Source of the DNA: an uncultured Aquimarina sp.
GTDB lineage: Bacteria > Bacteroidota > Bacteroidia > Flavobacteriales > Flavobacteriaceae
Direction of reading: 5' to 3'
NCBI GenBank assembly: GCA_947496705.1
Contig: CANMDW010000001.1
Coordinates: forward strand, 1-64,000
DNA length: 64,000 nt
Position numbers and translations under genes: made by a program. The notes beneath the pieces were generated by a model. The model made no database searches, was not told where the DNA came from, and saw nothing but the letters and a program-made list of their open reading frames with translations. Numbering within the stretch: position 1 is the first letter of the stretch; the number at the start of each line of letters is the position of its first letter. Of this stretch, positions 17,847 through 24,865 are shown in pieces.

Positions 17847-18159
17847 CATCACAATTTAATCCCTCATAGAGGGTTTAATTTCCCGAGGCCTGCCGATCCC
17901 GGGCAGGCTGGCCTGCCGATCCGGGCAGGCTGGCCTCAAAAACAAAATGTACTTTCGGAAACATACCTCGTGAGCTTGCTCCGAGGTTTTTGATTCTTCA
18001 AAAAAGCACCATTATTTCTATGCCAATATATGGTGTTTCTTTTTTATTCATGTAACATTAAATAAAAATTATACACTTATTAAATAACTACTTAACCCAG
18101 ATTATACATTGCAATTTTGTAATGAAGGTTGAAAGTGCAATAAAATATAAGATTCAGTC
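17847..18159. other. Intergenic region with GC-rich nested repeat
   Basis: A small CCCTC/GAGGG hairpin at 17861-17873 follows gltX. Then comes the GC-rich repeat at 17887-17936 and a CCTCG...CGAGG hairpin near 17967-17988. The rest is AT-rich leader of the small gene at 18160. Confidence 0.6.
17887..17936. repeat. GC-rich tandem palindromic repeat
   Basis: Two head-to-tail units, GGCCTGCCGATCCCGGGCAG + GCT (17887-17909) and a copy one base shorter (17910-17931), followed by GGCCT. Each unit is itself an inverted repeat (CCTGCC / GGGCAGG). The composition contrasts with the surrounding genome. Function unknown. Confidence 0.75.
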
Positions 18160-18312
18160 ATGACAAAACAATATAAAGTACTAAAAAGATCTAATATGTG
18201 GTTGAGGAAAGAAGTAGAAGAAACACTAAACCGGTATCCAAAAAAGGACGGGAAATTGTATCTTTCGCTTTCGGATCATCCAGTAGTTCTGGAATATCTA
18301 CAGCAATGGTAA
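18160..18312 (+). CDS. Small hypothetical protein (50 residues)
   Basis: ATG at 18160 to TAA at 18310-18312. The product begins MTKQYKVLKRSNMWLRKEVE and ends HPVVLEYLQQW. It is soluble and charged, without signal peptide or membrane segment. It lies between gltX and the SPFH gene on the same strand, 83 bases before the latter. I do not recognise a family. Balanced amino-acid content and an intact frame favour a real gene, but a chance frame is not excluded. Confidence 0.5.
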   Translation: MTKQYKVLKRSNMWLRKEVEETLNRYPKKDGKLYLSLSDHPVVLEYLQQW

Positions 18313-18395
18313 TAATTTCAAAATAACAAACATTCATATATAATTTATTAGTACATTCAAAACAGCTAAACTTTTAACTTTTAATCTAAAAAACA

Positions 18396-19346
18396 ATGAA
18401 TATAATTTTAATTCCATTAATCATTTTCGGCTTTATAATTCTAATCTCAGGAATTTTTACCGTAAAGCAACAAACCTCTGCCATCGTAGAGCGTTTTGGC
18501 AAGTTTTTAAACATAAGAAATTCGGGATTACATTTTAAAATCCCAGTTTTTGATCGCATTGCCGGTCGTATCAATCTCAAAATACAGCAACTCGATGTAT
18601 TGGTTGAAACCAAAACAAAAGATGATGTATTTGTTCGTCTAAAAATCTCTGTGCAATTTCAGGTAATTAAAGAAAAAGTGTATGATGCATTTTATAAACT
18701 TGAAAATCCGCACGATCAGATTACCTCTTATGTATTTGATGTAGTTCGAGCAGAAGTACCAAAAATGAAGTTGGATGATGTGTTTGAAAGAAAAGACGAC
18801 ATTGCGATTGCAGTAAAACAAGAATTGAATGAAGCCATGATTAATTATGGTTATGATATTATAAAAACATTAGTGACAGATATTGATCCTGATATGCAGG
18901 TAAAAGAAGCCATGAATCGAATTAATGCTGCTGAGCGTGAAAAAGTAGCGGCAGAATATGAAGCTGAGGCTGAAAGAATTAAAATCGTTGCCAAAGCACG
19001 TGCCGAAGCCGAAAGCAAAAGACTACAGGGGCAAGGTATTGCCGATCAGCGTAGAGAAATTGCCCGTGGTCTTGAAGAAAGTGTCGATGTATTAAACAAT
19101 GTTGGGATTAATTCACAAGAAGCATCGGCACTAATTGTAGTAACTCAACATTATGATACACTACAATCGATAGGAGAAGAAACAAACAGTAATTTGATTT
19201 TGCTGCCCAACTCTCCTCAAGCCGGTAGCGATATGTTAAATAATATGATCGCTTCATTTACTGCTTCCAACCAAATTGGCGAAGAGATGAAAAAACAAAA
19301 TGCCAAAAAAGGTATTACCAGAAAAAAACCTGGTACTCAAGAATAA
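18396..19346 (+). CDS. SPFH/Band 7 (stomatin-like, paraslipin) membrane protein
   Basis: 316 residues. One N-terminal membrane segment (NIILIPLIIFGFIILISGIF) is followed by the Band 7 domain (about 25-190: VKQQTSAIVERFGKFLNIRN, PVFDRIAGRINLKIQQLDVL, DDVFVRLKISVQFQV). Next is an Ala/Glu/Lys coiled coil (about 180-225: NAAEREKVAAEYEAEAERIK) and a C-terminal GQGIADQRREIARGLEESV region typical of paraslipins. SPFH proteins form ring-like scaffolds at membranes and often control membrane proteases. No NfeD partner is adjacent. A strong terminator follows. Confidence 0.92.
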   Translation: MNIILIPLIIFGFIILISGIFTVKQQTSAIVERFGKFLNIRNSGLHFKIPVFDRIAGRINLKIQQLDVLVETKTKDDVFVRLKISVQFQVIKEKVYDAFYKLENPHDQITSYVFDVVRAEVPKMKLDDVFERKDDIAIAVKQELNEAMINYGYDIIKTLVTDIDPDMQVKEAMNRINAAEREKVAAEYEAEAERIKIVAKARAEAESKRLQGQGIADQRREIARGLEESVDVLNNVGINSQEASALIVVTQHYDTLQSIGEETNSNLILLPNSPQAGSDMLNNMIASFTASNQIGEEMKKQNAKKGITRKKPGTQE

Positions 19347-19370
19347 AATCGTCTATTCAATAAAATACAC

Positions 19371-19402
19371 AACCCGATCAATTAATGTGATCGGGTTTTT
19401 TT
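19371..19402 (+). terminator. Intrinsic terminator after the SPFH gene
   Basis: AACCCGATCA / TGATCGGGTT (10-bp stem, 19371-19397, 7-base loop) followed by a T run. Confidence 0.88.
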
Positions 19403-19579
19403 ATCTTAAAATTTAAAAAAGAAATAAAACGTGGTTTTAAGTGGTTTTTATTCCTCTAAAGTTAAATGTATAACACCATTTTTTTATCTCTTTAAACAGC
19501 TTTAAATTGGGTAATTCATAATAAGAAAAAACAATTGTTTTCTGTAAATCATAAAAAAATCTTATCTATGAAAATTTAT

Positions 19580-19587
19580 TATCTTTA
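19580..19587 (+). promoter_or_regulatory. Probable -7 element before the exported protein at 19603
   Basis: TATCTTTA, one base off TAnnTTTG, 15 bases upstream of the ATG, implying a very short leader. Confidence 0.4.
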
Positions 19588-19602
19588 CAAAAAGATAGTC
19601 CC

Positions 19603-20112
19603 ATGAAAAATTACCTAATTATTTTCCTTCTTGTTTCGGGAAGTGTTTTCTCCCAAAATATGAATGAACTAAAAAAATCTGCGTTAAGAGATGCCAAAGC
19701 AACATCTGAAGCTTCTATAAAAAAAGATGCTGTTACTTTATTAAACTATACGCACCCAAATATTTCTGAAAAATTTGGAAAGAGACAACTCAAGGCAACT
19801 ATTGAAGATGTTTTTAGAACCATGCAGGCCCAAAAAATCAAAATTGTTAGCTCTGAGGTAAATGAAGTAACCGAAGTAAAAAAAGAAGACAAAGAATATC
19901 GTTGTTTAGTAAAAAATACTATTAAAATGGATTTCAATGGAAGGTTCATCACCTTAAAAAGTTCTCTTTTTGGTTTTTACGATAAAAAAATACAACAGTG
20001 GTATTTTGTAGAATCCAATAAGCTTTTGGATGACCCCGACACCAAAGCATTATTTCCAAACTTCAAAACAGAGATCGAAATTCCGCTTGATGAACATATT
20101 GCCGAAAACTAA
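19603..20112 (+). CDS. Exported hypothetical protein (169 residues)
   Basis: An N-terminal signal peptide (MKNYLIIFLLVSGSVFSQ, cleavage at FSQ-N) is followed by about 150 residues. These have a pattern of helices then strands (KDAVTLLNYTHPNISEKFGK ... VKNTIKMDFNGRFITLKSSL ... QQWYFVESN). The layout recalls small NTF2/SnoaL-like folds, but I see no defining motif and do not assign a function. It is probably periplasmic or secreted. It is convergent with glnS and separated from it by a 36-bp palindrome. Confidence 0.75.
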   Translation: MKNYLIIFLLVSGSVFSQNMNELKKSALRDAKATSEASIKKDAVTLLNYTHPNISEKFGKRQLKATIEDVFRTMQAQKIKIVSSEVNEVTEVKKEDKEYRCLVKNTIKMDFNGRFITLKSSLFGFYDKKIQQWYFVESNKLLDDPDTKALFPNFKTEIEIPLDEHIAEN

Positions 20113-20124
20113 ATTATTCTAATG

Positions 20125-20160
20125 TAGACCTGTCAGCTTTTCGAAAAGCTGACAGGTCTA
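20125..20160. terminator. Bidirectional terminator / ACCTGTCAG-family palindrome
   Basis: Perfect 36-bp palindrome with arms TAGACCTGTCAGCTTTTC and its complement. It lies exactly between two converging genes (ends at 20112 and 20170), which suits a shared terminator. The AGACCTGTCAG sequence is shared with 8766-8798. Confidence 0.8.
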
Positions 20161-20169
20161 TCTTATAAT

Positions 20170-22212
20170 CTATATTTTATATTTTGATGCTACTTCTGAA
20201 GCTTCTATACGCAATAATTCATTCTTATCCTCAAGTGCTTTCTTGATGAAATCTGTAGCAGTATCATCTGGCTTTAGTTTTCTGTTCTCTAAGAATGAAT
20301 CCAAAGCAATAATCGTAACAATACGGGTTCCTGCTTTTTTTACAGCGGTTTGATATAAAGGAATTAACTCCTCTATATCAATGTGCTTAGCAGTTTCCCG
20401 AATTTTCTTTTTTAATGCTTCTTGTTTTTCCTTAGGTAAATTAGTATACTTTTTTCCTGCTCTTTTAATTTCTTCAATCGCCGGAACCTCTTTATATTGG
20501 TTTTGTGGTAGTTTTTGAGTGTTCTGCTGCGTAGGATCAGGTTTTACCTTGGCCCAGGTATCTCTTAAACCAACAGTTTTATTAAATACCAATGCACCAG
20601 GTTTACTATCTAAATCCACATTAAAATACCCCAATCTTTGAAACTGAAATTGCTCTAATGGTTTTACATCTTTCAAACCTGGTTCTATATATCCCGTGAC
20701 TACTTTTAATGAATTAGGATTCAGAAACTCCATAAAGTCTTTATCCTTATGACTGTCGGGTGCTTCATCATTAAATAATCGGTCATAAATCCTCACCTCG
20801 GCCATAATAGCATGTTGTATAGAAACCCAATGCAATGTTCCTTTTACATTGCGCTTTGATTCCTCGGTGCCACTACCAGATTTACTTTTTGGATCGTATG
20901 TGCAATGAATTTCAGTAATATTCCCTTCACCATCTTTTACTACACGTTCACCTTTAATGATATATGCATTTTTTAGACGCACCTCTTTATCTAGCGTAAG
21001 TCTAAAAAACTTTCGACCGGCATCCTCTTTAAAATCTTCTCTTTCGATATATAGCTCTCTAGAAAAAGGCACTTTTCTATATCCGGCTTGTTCATCTTCG
21101 GGATTGTTTTCGGCTTCAAGCCACTCTTCTTTTCCTTCAGGATAATTGGTGATAACCAGTTTAACAGGATCTAAAACAGCCATTGCCCTGGGCGCAGTTT
21201 TATTAAGGTCTTCTCGTACACAAAACTCCAACAGAGAAACATCAATTACATTTTCACGCTTTGCAACACCTACGGTTTCCACAAACTTACGCAGGGATGC
21301 CGGTGTGTATCCACGTCTTCTCAATGCCGAAATTGTAGGCATTCTGGGGTCGTCCCATCCAGATACAACTCCTTCTTCAACCAATCTGAGTAATTTACGC
21401 TTACTCATAATCGTATAACTTAAATTAAGTCGTGCAAACTCTCGTTGTTTGGGTCGTATGTTATCACTATATATTTGATCCAAAAACCAATCATATAATT
21501 TTCTATGGGGCTTAAACTCCAAAGAACATAAAGAATGTGAGATGTTTTCTATATAATCGCTCTCACCATGAGTCCAGTCGTACATAGGATAAATACACCA
21601 CTCATCTCCTGTTCTGTGATGTGATTTCTTTAAAATTCTATACATCAAAGGATCCCGCATTAACATATTAGGATCTGCCATATCAATTTTGGCTCTTACT
21701 ACATGTTCTCCTTCATTAAATTCACCGCCTTTCATCTTTTGAAACAACGCTAAATTTTCTTCTACAGATCGATCTCTATACGGACTATTAGTTCCTGGTT
21801 CTGTCGTGGTTCCTTTTTGGGATGCAATAGCTTCGGCTGTTTGAGAATCTACATACGCCTTTCCTTCTTTAATCAATTGTACAGTCCAATCGTATAACTT
21901 TTGAAAATAATCTGAAGAATAGCATTCCTGATCCCATTGATACCCTAACCAGGTAATATCTTTTTTAATTGCATCTACATATTCCTGCTCTTCTTTTGCC
22001 GGGTTAGTATCATCAAAACGCAGGTTTACCGGTGCATTATACTTAAGGCCCAAGCCAAAACTAATGCCTATTGCTTTAGTATGTCCTATATGCAGATATC
22101 CATTAGGTTCTGGTGGAAAACGAAACCGTAAATCCTTATCATTCATCCCATCTTTCAGGTCTTCCTCTATGATCTGCTCTATAAAATTGAGTGGTTTTTT
22201 CTCTTCTGTCAT
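20170..22212 (-). CDS. glnS: Glutaminyl-tRNA synthetase with C-terminal extension
   Basis: 680 residues. The class I HIGH motif is at 41-44 (FPPEPNGYLHIGHTKA), and the KMSKS-type loop is IMSKRKL near residue 270. A GlnRS anticodon-binding part of two beta-barrels runs to about residue 556 (VGLRDTWAKV). E. coli GlnRS is 554 residues; this protein has about 124 more. The extension is a linker, then a Lys-rich helical part (EEIKRAGKKYTNLPKEKQEA) and a second helical part (RIVTIIALDSFLENRKL). It is too short for a full YqeY domain, though a relation is possible. The enzyme charges tRNA-Gln directly. Confidence 0.96.
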   Translation of the reverse strand: MTEEKKPLNFIEQIIEEDLKDGMNDKDLRFRFPPEPNGYLHIGHTKAIGISFGLGLKYNAPVNLRFDDTNPAKEEQEYVDAIKKDITWLGYQWDQECYSSDYFQKLYDWTVQLIKEGKAYVDSQTAEAIASQKGTTTEPGTNSPYRDRSVEENLALFQKMKGGEFNEGEHVVRAKIDMADPNMLMRDPLMYRILKKSHHRTGDEWCIYPMYDWTHGESDYIENISHSLCSLEFKPHRKLYDWFLDQIYSDNIRPKQREFARLNLSYTIMSKRKLLRLVEEGVVSGWDDPRMPTISALRRRGYTPASLRKFVETVGVAKRENVIDVSLLEFCVREDLNKTAPRAMAVLDPVKLVITNYPEGKEEWLEAENNPEDEQAGYRKVPFSRELYIEREDFKEDAGRKFFRLTLDKEVRLKNAYIIKGERVVKDGEGNITEIHCTYDPKSKSGSGTEESKRNVKGTLHWVSIQHAIMAEVRIYDRLFNDEAPDSHKDKDFMEFLNPNSLKVVTGYIEPGLKDVKPLEQFQFQRLGYFNVDLDSKPGALVFNKTVGLRDTWAKVKPDPTQQNTQKLPQNQYKEVPAIEEIKRAGKKYTNLPKEKQEALKKKIRETAKHIDIEELIPLYQTAVKKAGTRIVTIIALDSFLENRKLKPDDTATDFIKKALEDKNELLRIEASEVASKYKI

Positions 22213-22653
22213 TGTAAATCAAATGAGCATAATTAATAATTTCAATACCAACCAAAATGATTAATATGTAAATTCTATCCGGCCTATAAAATACAATAAA
22301 TATGAACAGATAAAATCTTGTACAAAACTACTAAAATTCTAATGTCACAAAACAAATGATAATTCTTTTTCTGAGTATAAAAACGAATTCAACCTATAGA
22401 ACTCATTTAAACTTTTCATCTGGGTTGCAAATATGCCATTATGCTCCCTAATTTTGACTTTTTTTAGAACCTTAGGGCACTGCTATGCTTCGAAAAAAAG
22501 GCTTCATTAAAAACCAAAAGTCTACCTGGCATTAGTTAGACAGGCCCATATTTTCGCTTGCAGCAAAAAGTCTAAATGAGTTCATAGTTAAAAATGGGAT
22601 ATTCAACTACATATCTTTAACAAAGATTATTTATACCTTTACAAAAAAACTCT
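22213..22653. other. Intergenic region between divergent glnS and folB
   Basis: AT-rich promoter region. It contains a short dispersed repeat at 22551-22583. A possible -7 motif TACCTTTA just before folB (about 22634-22641) would give folB a very short leader. No gene was found. Confidence 0.5.
22551..22583. repeat. Copy of the TTTTCGCTT ... AAAAGTnTAAATGAGTTC dispersed element
   Basis: TTTTCGCTTG, then CAGC, then AAAAAGTCTAAATGAGTTC. Related to 8425-8462 and to the arms at 30274-30321. Confidence 0.5.
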
Positions 22654-23010
22654 GTGGGACTGATCAAACTAAAGAATATTAAGGTATATGCCTATCATGG
22701 ATGCCTTGTAGAAGAGAAAAAAATCGGATCAGACTATAGGGTTGATCTCAAAGTTAAAGCCGACCTAACGAAATCTGCTGTATCAGACCGATTGGGTGAT
22801 ACGGTAGATTATGTTCATCTTAACCGAATTGTAAAGGAAGAAATGGCGAAACGCTCCAAATTATTAGAACATGCAGCAGAGCGTATTCTGGTAAGAATAC
22901 TGGATGAACTTCCTTTGGTTGAGAAAGTTATTGTAGATGTTTCTAAAATTAATCCACCTATTGGAGGAAATGTTGAAATGGTGACTATAACCCGAAGTAA
23001 AAATCGTTAA
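22654..23010 (+). CDS. folB: Dihydroneopterin aldolase (folate synthesis)
   Basis: 118 residues, starting at GTG (22654-22656, GLIKLKNIKVYAYHG). No ATG is placed at the expected N-terminus, so the GTG start is well supported. Family features: the N-terminal IKVYAYHGCLVEEKK strand/helix, LGDTVDYVHLNRIVKEE, the LLEHAAERI helix with the catalytic Glu/His region, and VDVSKINPPIGGNVEMVTI. It converts 7,8-dihydroneopterin to 6-hydroxymethyl-dihydropterin and glycolaldehyde. It is monocistronic and followed by tRNA-Cys. Confidence 0.95.
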   Translation: MGLIKLKNIKVYAYHGCLVEEKKIGSDYRVDLKVKADLTKSAVSDRLGDTVDYVHLNRIVKEEMAKRSKLLEHAAERILVRILDELPLVEKVIVDVSKINPPIGGNVEMVTITRSKNR

Positions 23011-23091
23011 CTTTGTAGTGTTACATATATAAGAATCTGGTATTAATGTAGAATGATTTAAGAAGTAACCATAATTTTTTTTACATTTGCC

Positions 23092-23099
23092 AACCAACC
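23092..23099 (+). promoter_or_regulatory. Probable -7 element of the tRNA-Cys promoter
   Basis: TACATTTG fits TAnnTTTG and ends 9 bases before the mature tRNA 5' end. Confidence 0.5.
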
Positions 23100-23108
23100 A
23101 AAAAATCC

Positions 23109-23179
23109 GGTGTCGTGGCCGAGTGGCTAGGCAGTGGTCTGCAACACCATCTACAGCGGTTCGAATCCGCTCGACACCT
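23109..23179 (+). tRNA. tRNA-Cys (anticodon GCA)
   Basis: Acceptor stem GGTGTCG/CGACACC with discriminator T, as required for tRNA-Cys. The anticodon loop CTGCAAC has GCA at 34-36. The T arm is GCGGTTCGAATCCGC. CCA is not encoded. A terminator follows at once. Confidence 0.97.
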
Positions 23180-23180
23180 C

Positions 23181-23216
23181 AAAAAATCCTGTACATAAAA
23201 GTACGGGATTTTTTTA
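23181..23216. terminator. Terminator for tRNA-Cys, also usable by the converging LysE-type gene
   Basis: AATCCTGTAC / GTACGGGATT stem (one G-T pair) with A run before and T run after. It lies between the tRNA end and the stop at 23230 of the minus-strand gene. Confidence 0.85.
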
Positions 23217-23229
23217 TAGCGAAACTGTG

Positions 23230-23925
23230 CTATTTAAACTTGGATTCTGGTGTTATTTTTTCAATCCTATCCTGTATTTTTTTCTCCATAGTCTCGGGCA
23301 GCACTCCTTTTAGAATAAGAAAAACACCAAAGATGATCATCATAATGCTAATTACTCTTTTGATAATATAGGTTCGTTTGGGTGTCAATTTTCTCTTAAG
23401 ACGTTTGGCTAATAGCATTTTAAAAACATCAATAAACAGATATGTACCCAGAACAATCGCAAAAAAGTAGGTAATTCTATGGATATTCATATCCAGTTGT
23501 GGCCCAATGACAATAATAATACTTAACCAAAACCCTAACACACCAATATTTATAAAATTGAGTAAAAACCCTTTTATAAAAAGCATTAAATAATTATGCT
23601 TATTGATCACCTCTACAGAGGTATCTCTAAGTTTGTTGTAGTTTTTTCGTTCCTGAATAAAAGAAATCACCCCATAGGTTGATAAAAGCATTCCCCCGAA
23701 AATAAATAATGCGGGGTCATCTTTTATCTTTTCTAAAATTTTATTTGTGCTAAAATATGCTATTAAAATAAATACAACATCTGCCAGAATAACTCCCAAA
23801 TCGACAGCCAACGCTGCTCTAAATCCTTTAATTGCAGCAGTTTCCAATAATACAAAAAACACAGGGCCAATTAAAAAGGCAAGTAAAAATCCTAAAGGAA
23901 TGGCGGTCTGAGCATCTTGAAGCAT
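23230..23925 (-). CDS. LysE/RhtB-family exporter
   Basis: 231 residues, about six membrane segments. It has the family N-terminus IPLGFLLAFLIGPVFFVLLETAAIKGFRAA and a second segment LAVDLGVILADVVFILIAYF. A cytosolic loop follows near residues 90-115. Further segments include LMLFIKGFLLNFINIGVLGFWLSIIIV and ITYFFAIVLGTYLFIDVFK. LysE-type proteins export amino acids or similar small molecules; the substrate cannot be predicted. A 159-bp mobile element lies upstream of its start and may have altered its promoter. Confidence 0.85.
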   Translation of the reverse strand: MLQDAQTAIPLGFLLAFLIGPVFFVLLETAAIKGFRAALAVDLGVILADVVFILIAYFSTNKILEKIKDDPALFIFGGMLLSTYGVISFIQERKNYNKLRDTSVEVINKHNYLMLFIKGFLLNFINIGVLGFWLSIIIVIGPQLDMNIHRITYFFAIVLGTYLFIDVFKMLLAKRLKRKLTPKRTYIIKRVISIMMIIFGVFLILKGVLPETMEKKIQDRIEKITPESKFK

Positions 23926-23960
23926 GGGATCTAAGCTTATTTACTACAAAGTTATTAAAA

Positions 23961-24135
23961 CTACTTAGTGTCTGGTCGGAAATAGACGGTTTTTATAATT
24001 TGAATTATTTTTGGTGGGATTTTAATTTTCTTTTTTGACGCAGATGCCTTGGCATCAGGCGATAAAAAACAAATAAAAATAGCGCAAAAAGAAACAAATT
24101 TAATAGTGATATATTTCCGACCAGACACTACTTAG
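23961..24135. mobile_element. 159-bp MITE-like element with perfect 16-bp inverted ends and 8-bp target duplication
   Basis: The element proper is 23969-24127. The left end TGTCTGGTCGGAAATA (23969-23984) and right end TATTTCCGACCAGACA (24112-24127) are perfect inverted repeats. Both sides carry the direct repeat CTACTTAG (23961-23968 and 24128-24135), as expected for an 8-bp target duplication. No coding frame is inside. The right copy of the duplication contains the stop codon of the DUF2807 gene, so insertion happened exactly at that gene's end. Partial copies are at 44570-44627 and 53661-53698. The mobilising transposase is not in the window. Confidence 0.85.
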
Positions 24136-24833
24136 TTAACTTCAATAATTTTTCCGCCTAAAAGTTTTTGAGTGTCCATTTCTTTTGGATTTCCATAGAT
24201 TCTTATGGTACCCCCGGCATTAGTATTGGCTTTTATATAATTTTTAGCATTTACTTCTGCTGTACCCCCGGCACTTACTTTTACCTGAGTATCCCTGGTT
24301 TTAAGATCTCTGCCATAATATCGTCCTCCCGAATTAATAATAACTTCCTGCTCTTTTGCTTTACCCCGCAATTCTATTTCTCCTCCGGTAATGGCTCTGG
24401 CATACAGAAATCCAGCTTCAATTTCTGCAATCATGCTTCCACCTTCTTGTGCTCTTACATCCAAAGAATTTGATTTAATAATATTACTTACTTCTACCCT
24501 GGAGCCTTCATTAACGTCAATCTTGTTGAGATCTGTATAATATACAACTACTTCTGTATTATTATTATCCCAAATATTATCTAAAGACATTCTAATTTTA
24601 AGAAGATCGCCATTCTGTTTTATAGCTACCTCTCTCCTTTTAATCCCGGTAATTTCAACCTTATTCTCATTGCCTTGGAGTAAAGTAACCCGTATTTTAT
24701 CAAATACTTTTAACTCATTAAAATCGCCTACATTTTTTGTTATAATGTCTTGTGCTTGTACTGCAGTAGTTACTACAAATACAAAAAGAAATACTAATTT
24801 TTGCATCGCCCAGTTTTTAAGATTTAACTTCAT
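24132..24833 (-). CDS. Exported DUF2807 (GIN-type head) beta-solenoid protein
   Basis: 233 residues. A signal peptide (MQKLVFLFVFVVTTAVQAQ) follows a short n-region; the ATG at 24806 is an alternative start. The rest is the DUF2807 pattern: FNELKVFDKIRVTLLQGNEN, then repeated short beta turns with Gly-Gly pairs (QEGGSMIAEI, TGGEIELRG, SGGRYYGR, AGGTAEVNA, AGGTIRIYG). It probably folds as a right-handed parallel beta structure in the periplasm or on the surface. The role is unknown. Its stop codon lies in the target duplication of the neighbouring mobile element, so the last codons may have been altered slightly. Confidence 0.85.
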   Translation of the reverse strand: MKLNLKNWAMQKLVFLFVFVVTTAVQAQDIITKNVGDFNELKVFDKIRVTLLQGNENKVEITGIKRREVAIKQNGDLLKIRMSLDNIWDNNNTEVVVYYTDLNKIDVNEGSRVEVSNIIKSNSLDVRAQEGGSMIAEIEAGFLYARAITGGEIELRGKAKEQEVIINSGGRYYGRDLKTRDTQVKVSAGGTAEVNAKNYIKANTNAGGTIRIYGNPKEMDTQKLLGGKIIEVN

Positions 24834-24865
24834 ATTTACTTTAAAAAAACGACACTTAGTTCTAA

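Noticed and set aside
23966..24130. TA-flanked Tc1/IS630-type reading of the MITE (GTGTCTGG ... CCAGACAC with TA duplication)
   Set aside because: All four ends do show TA next to GTGTC, but the complete copy has a full 8-bp direct repeat, unlikely by chance, so the 8-bp duplication is preferred; TA belongs to the CTAnnTAG target.
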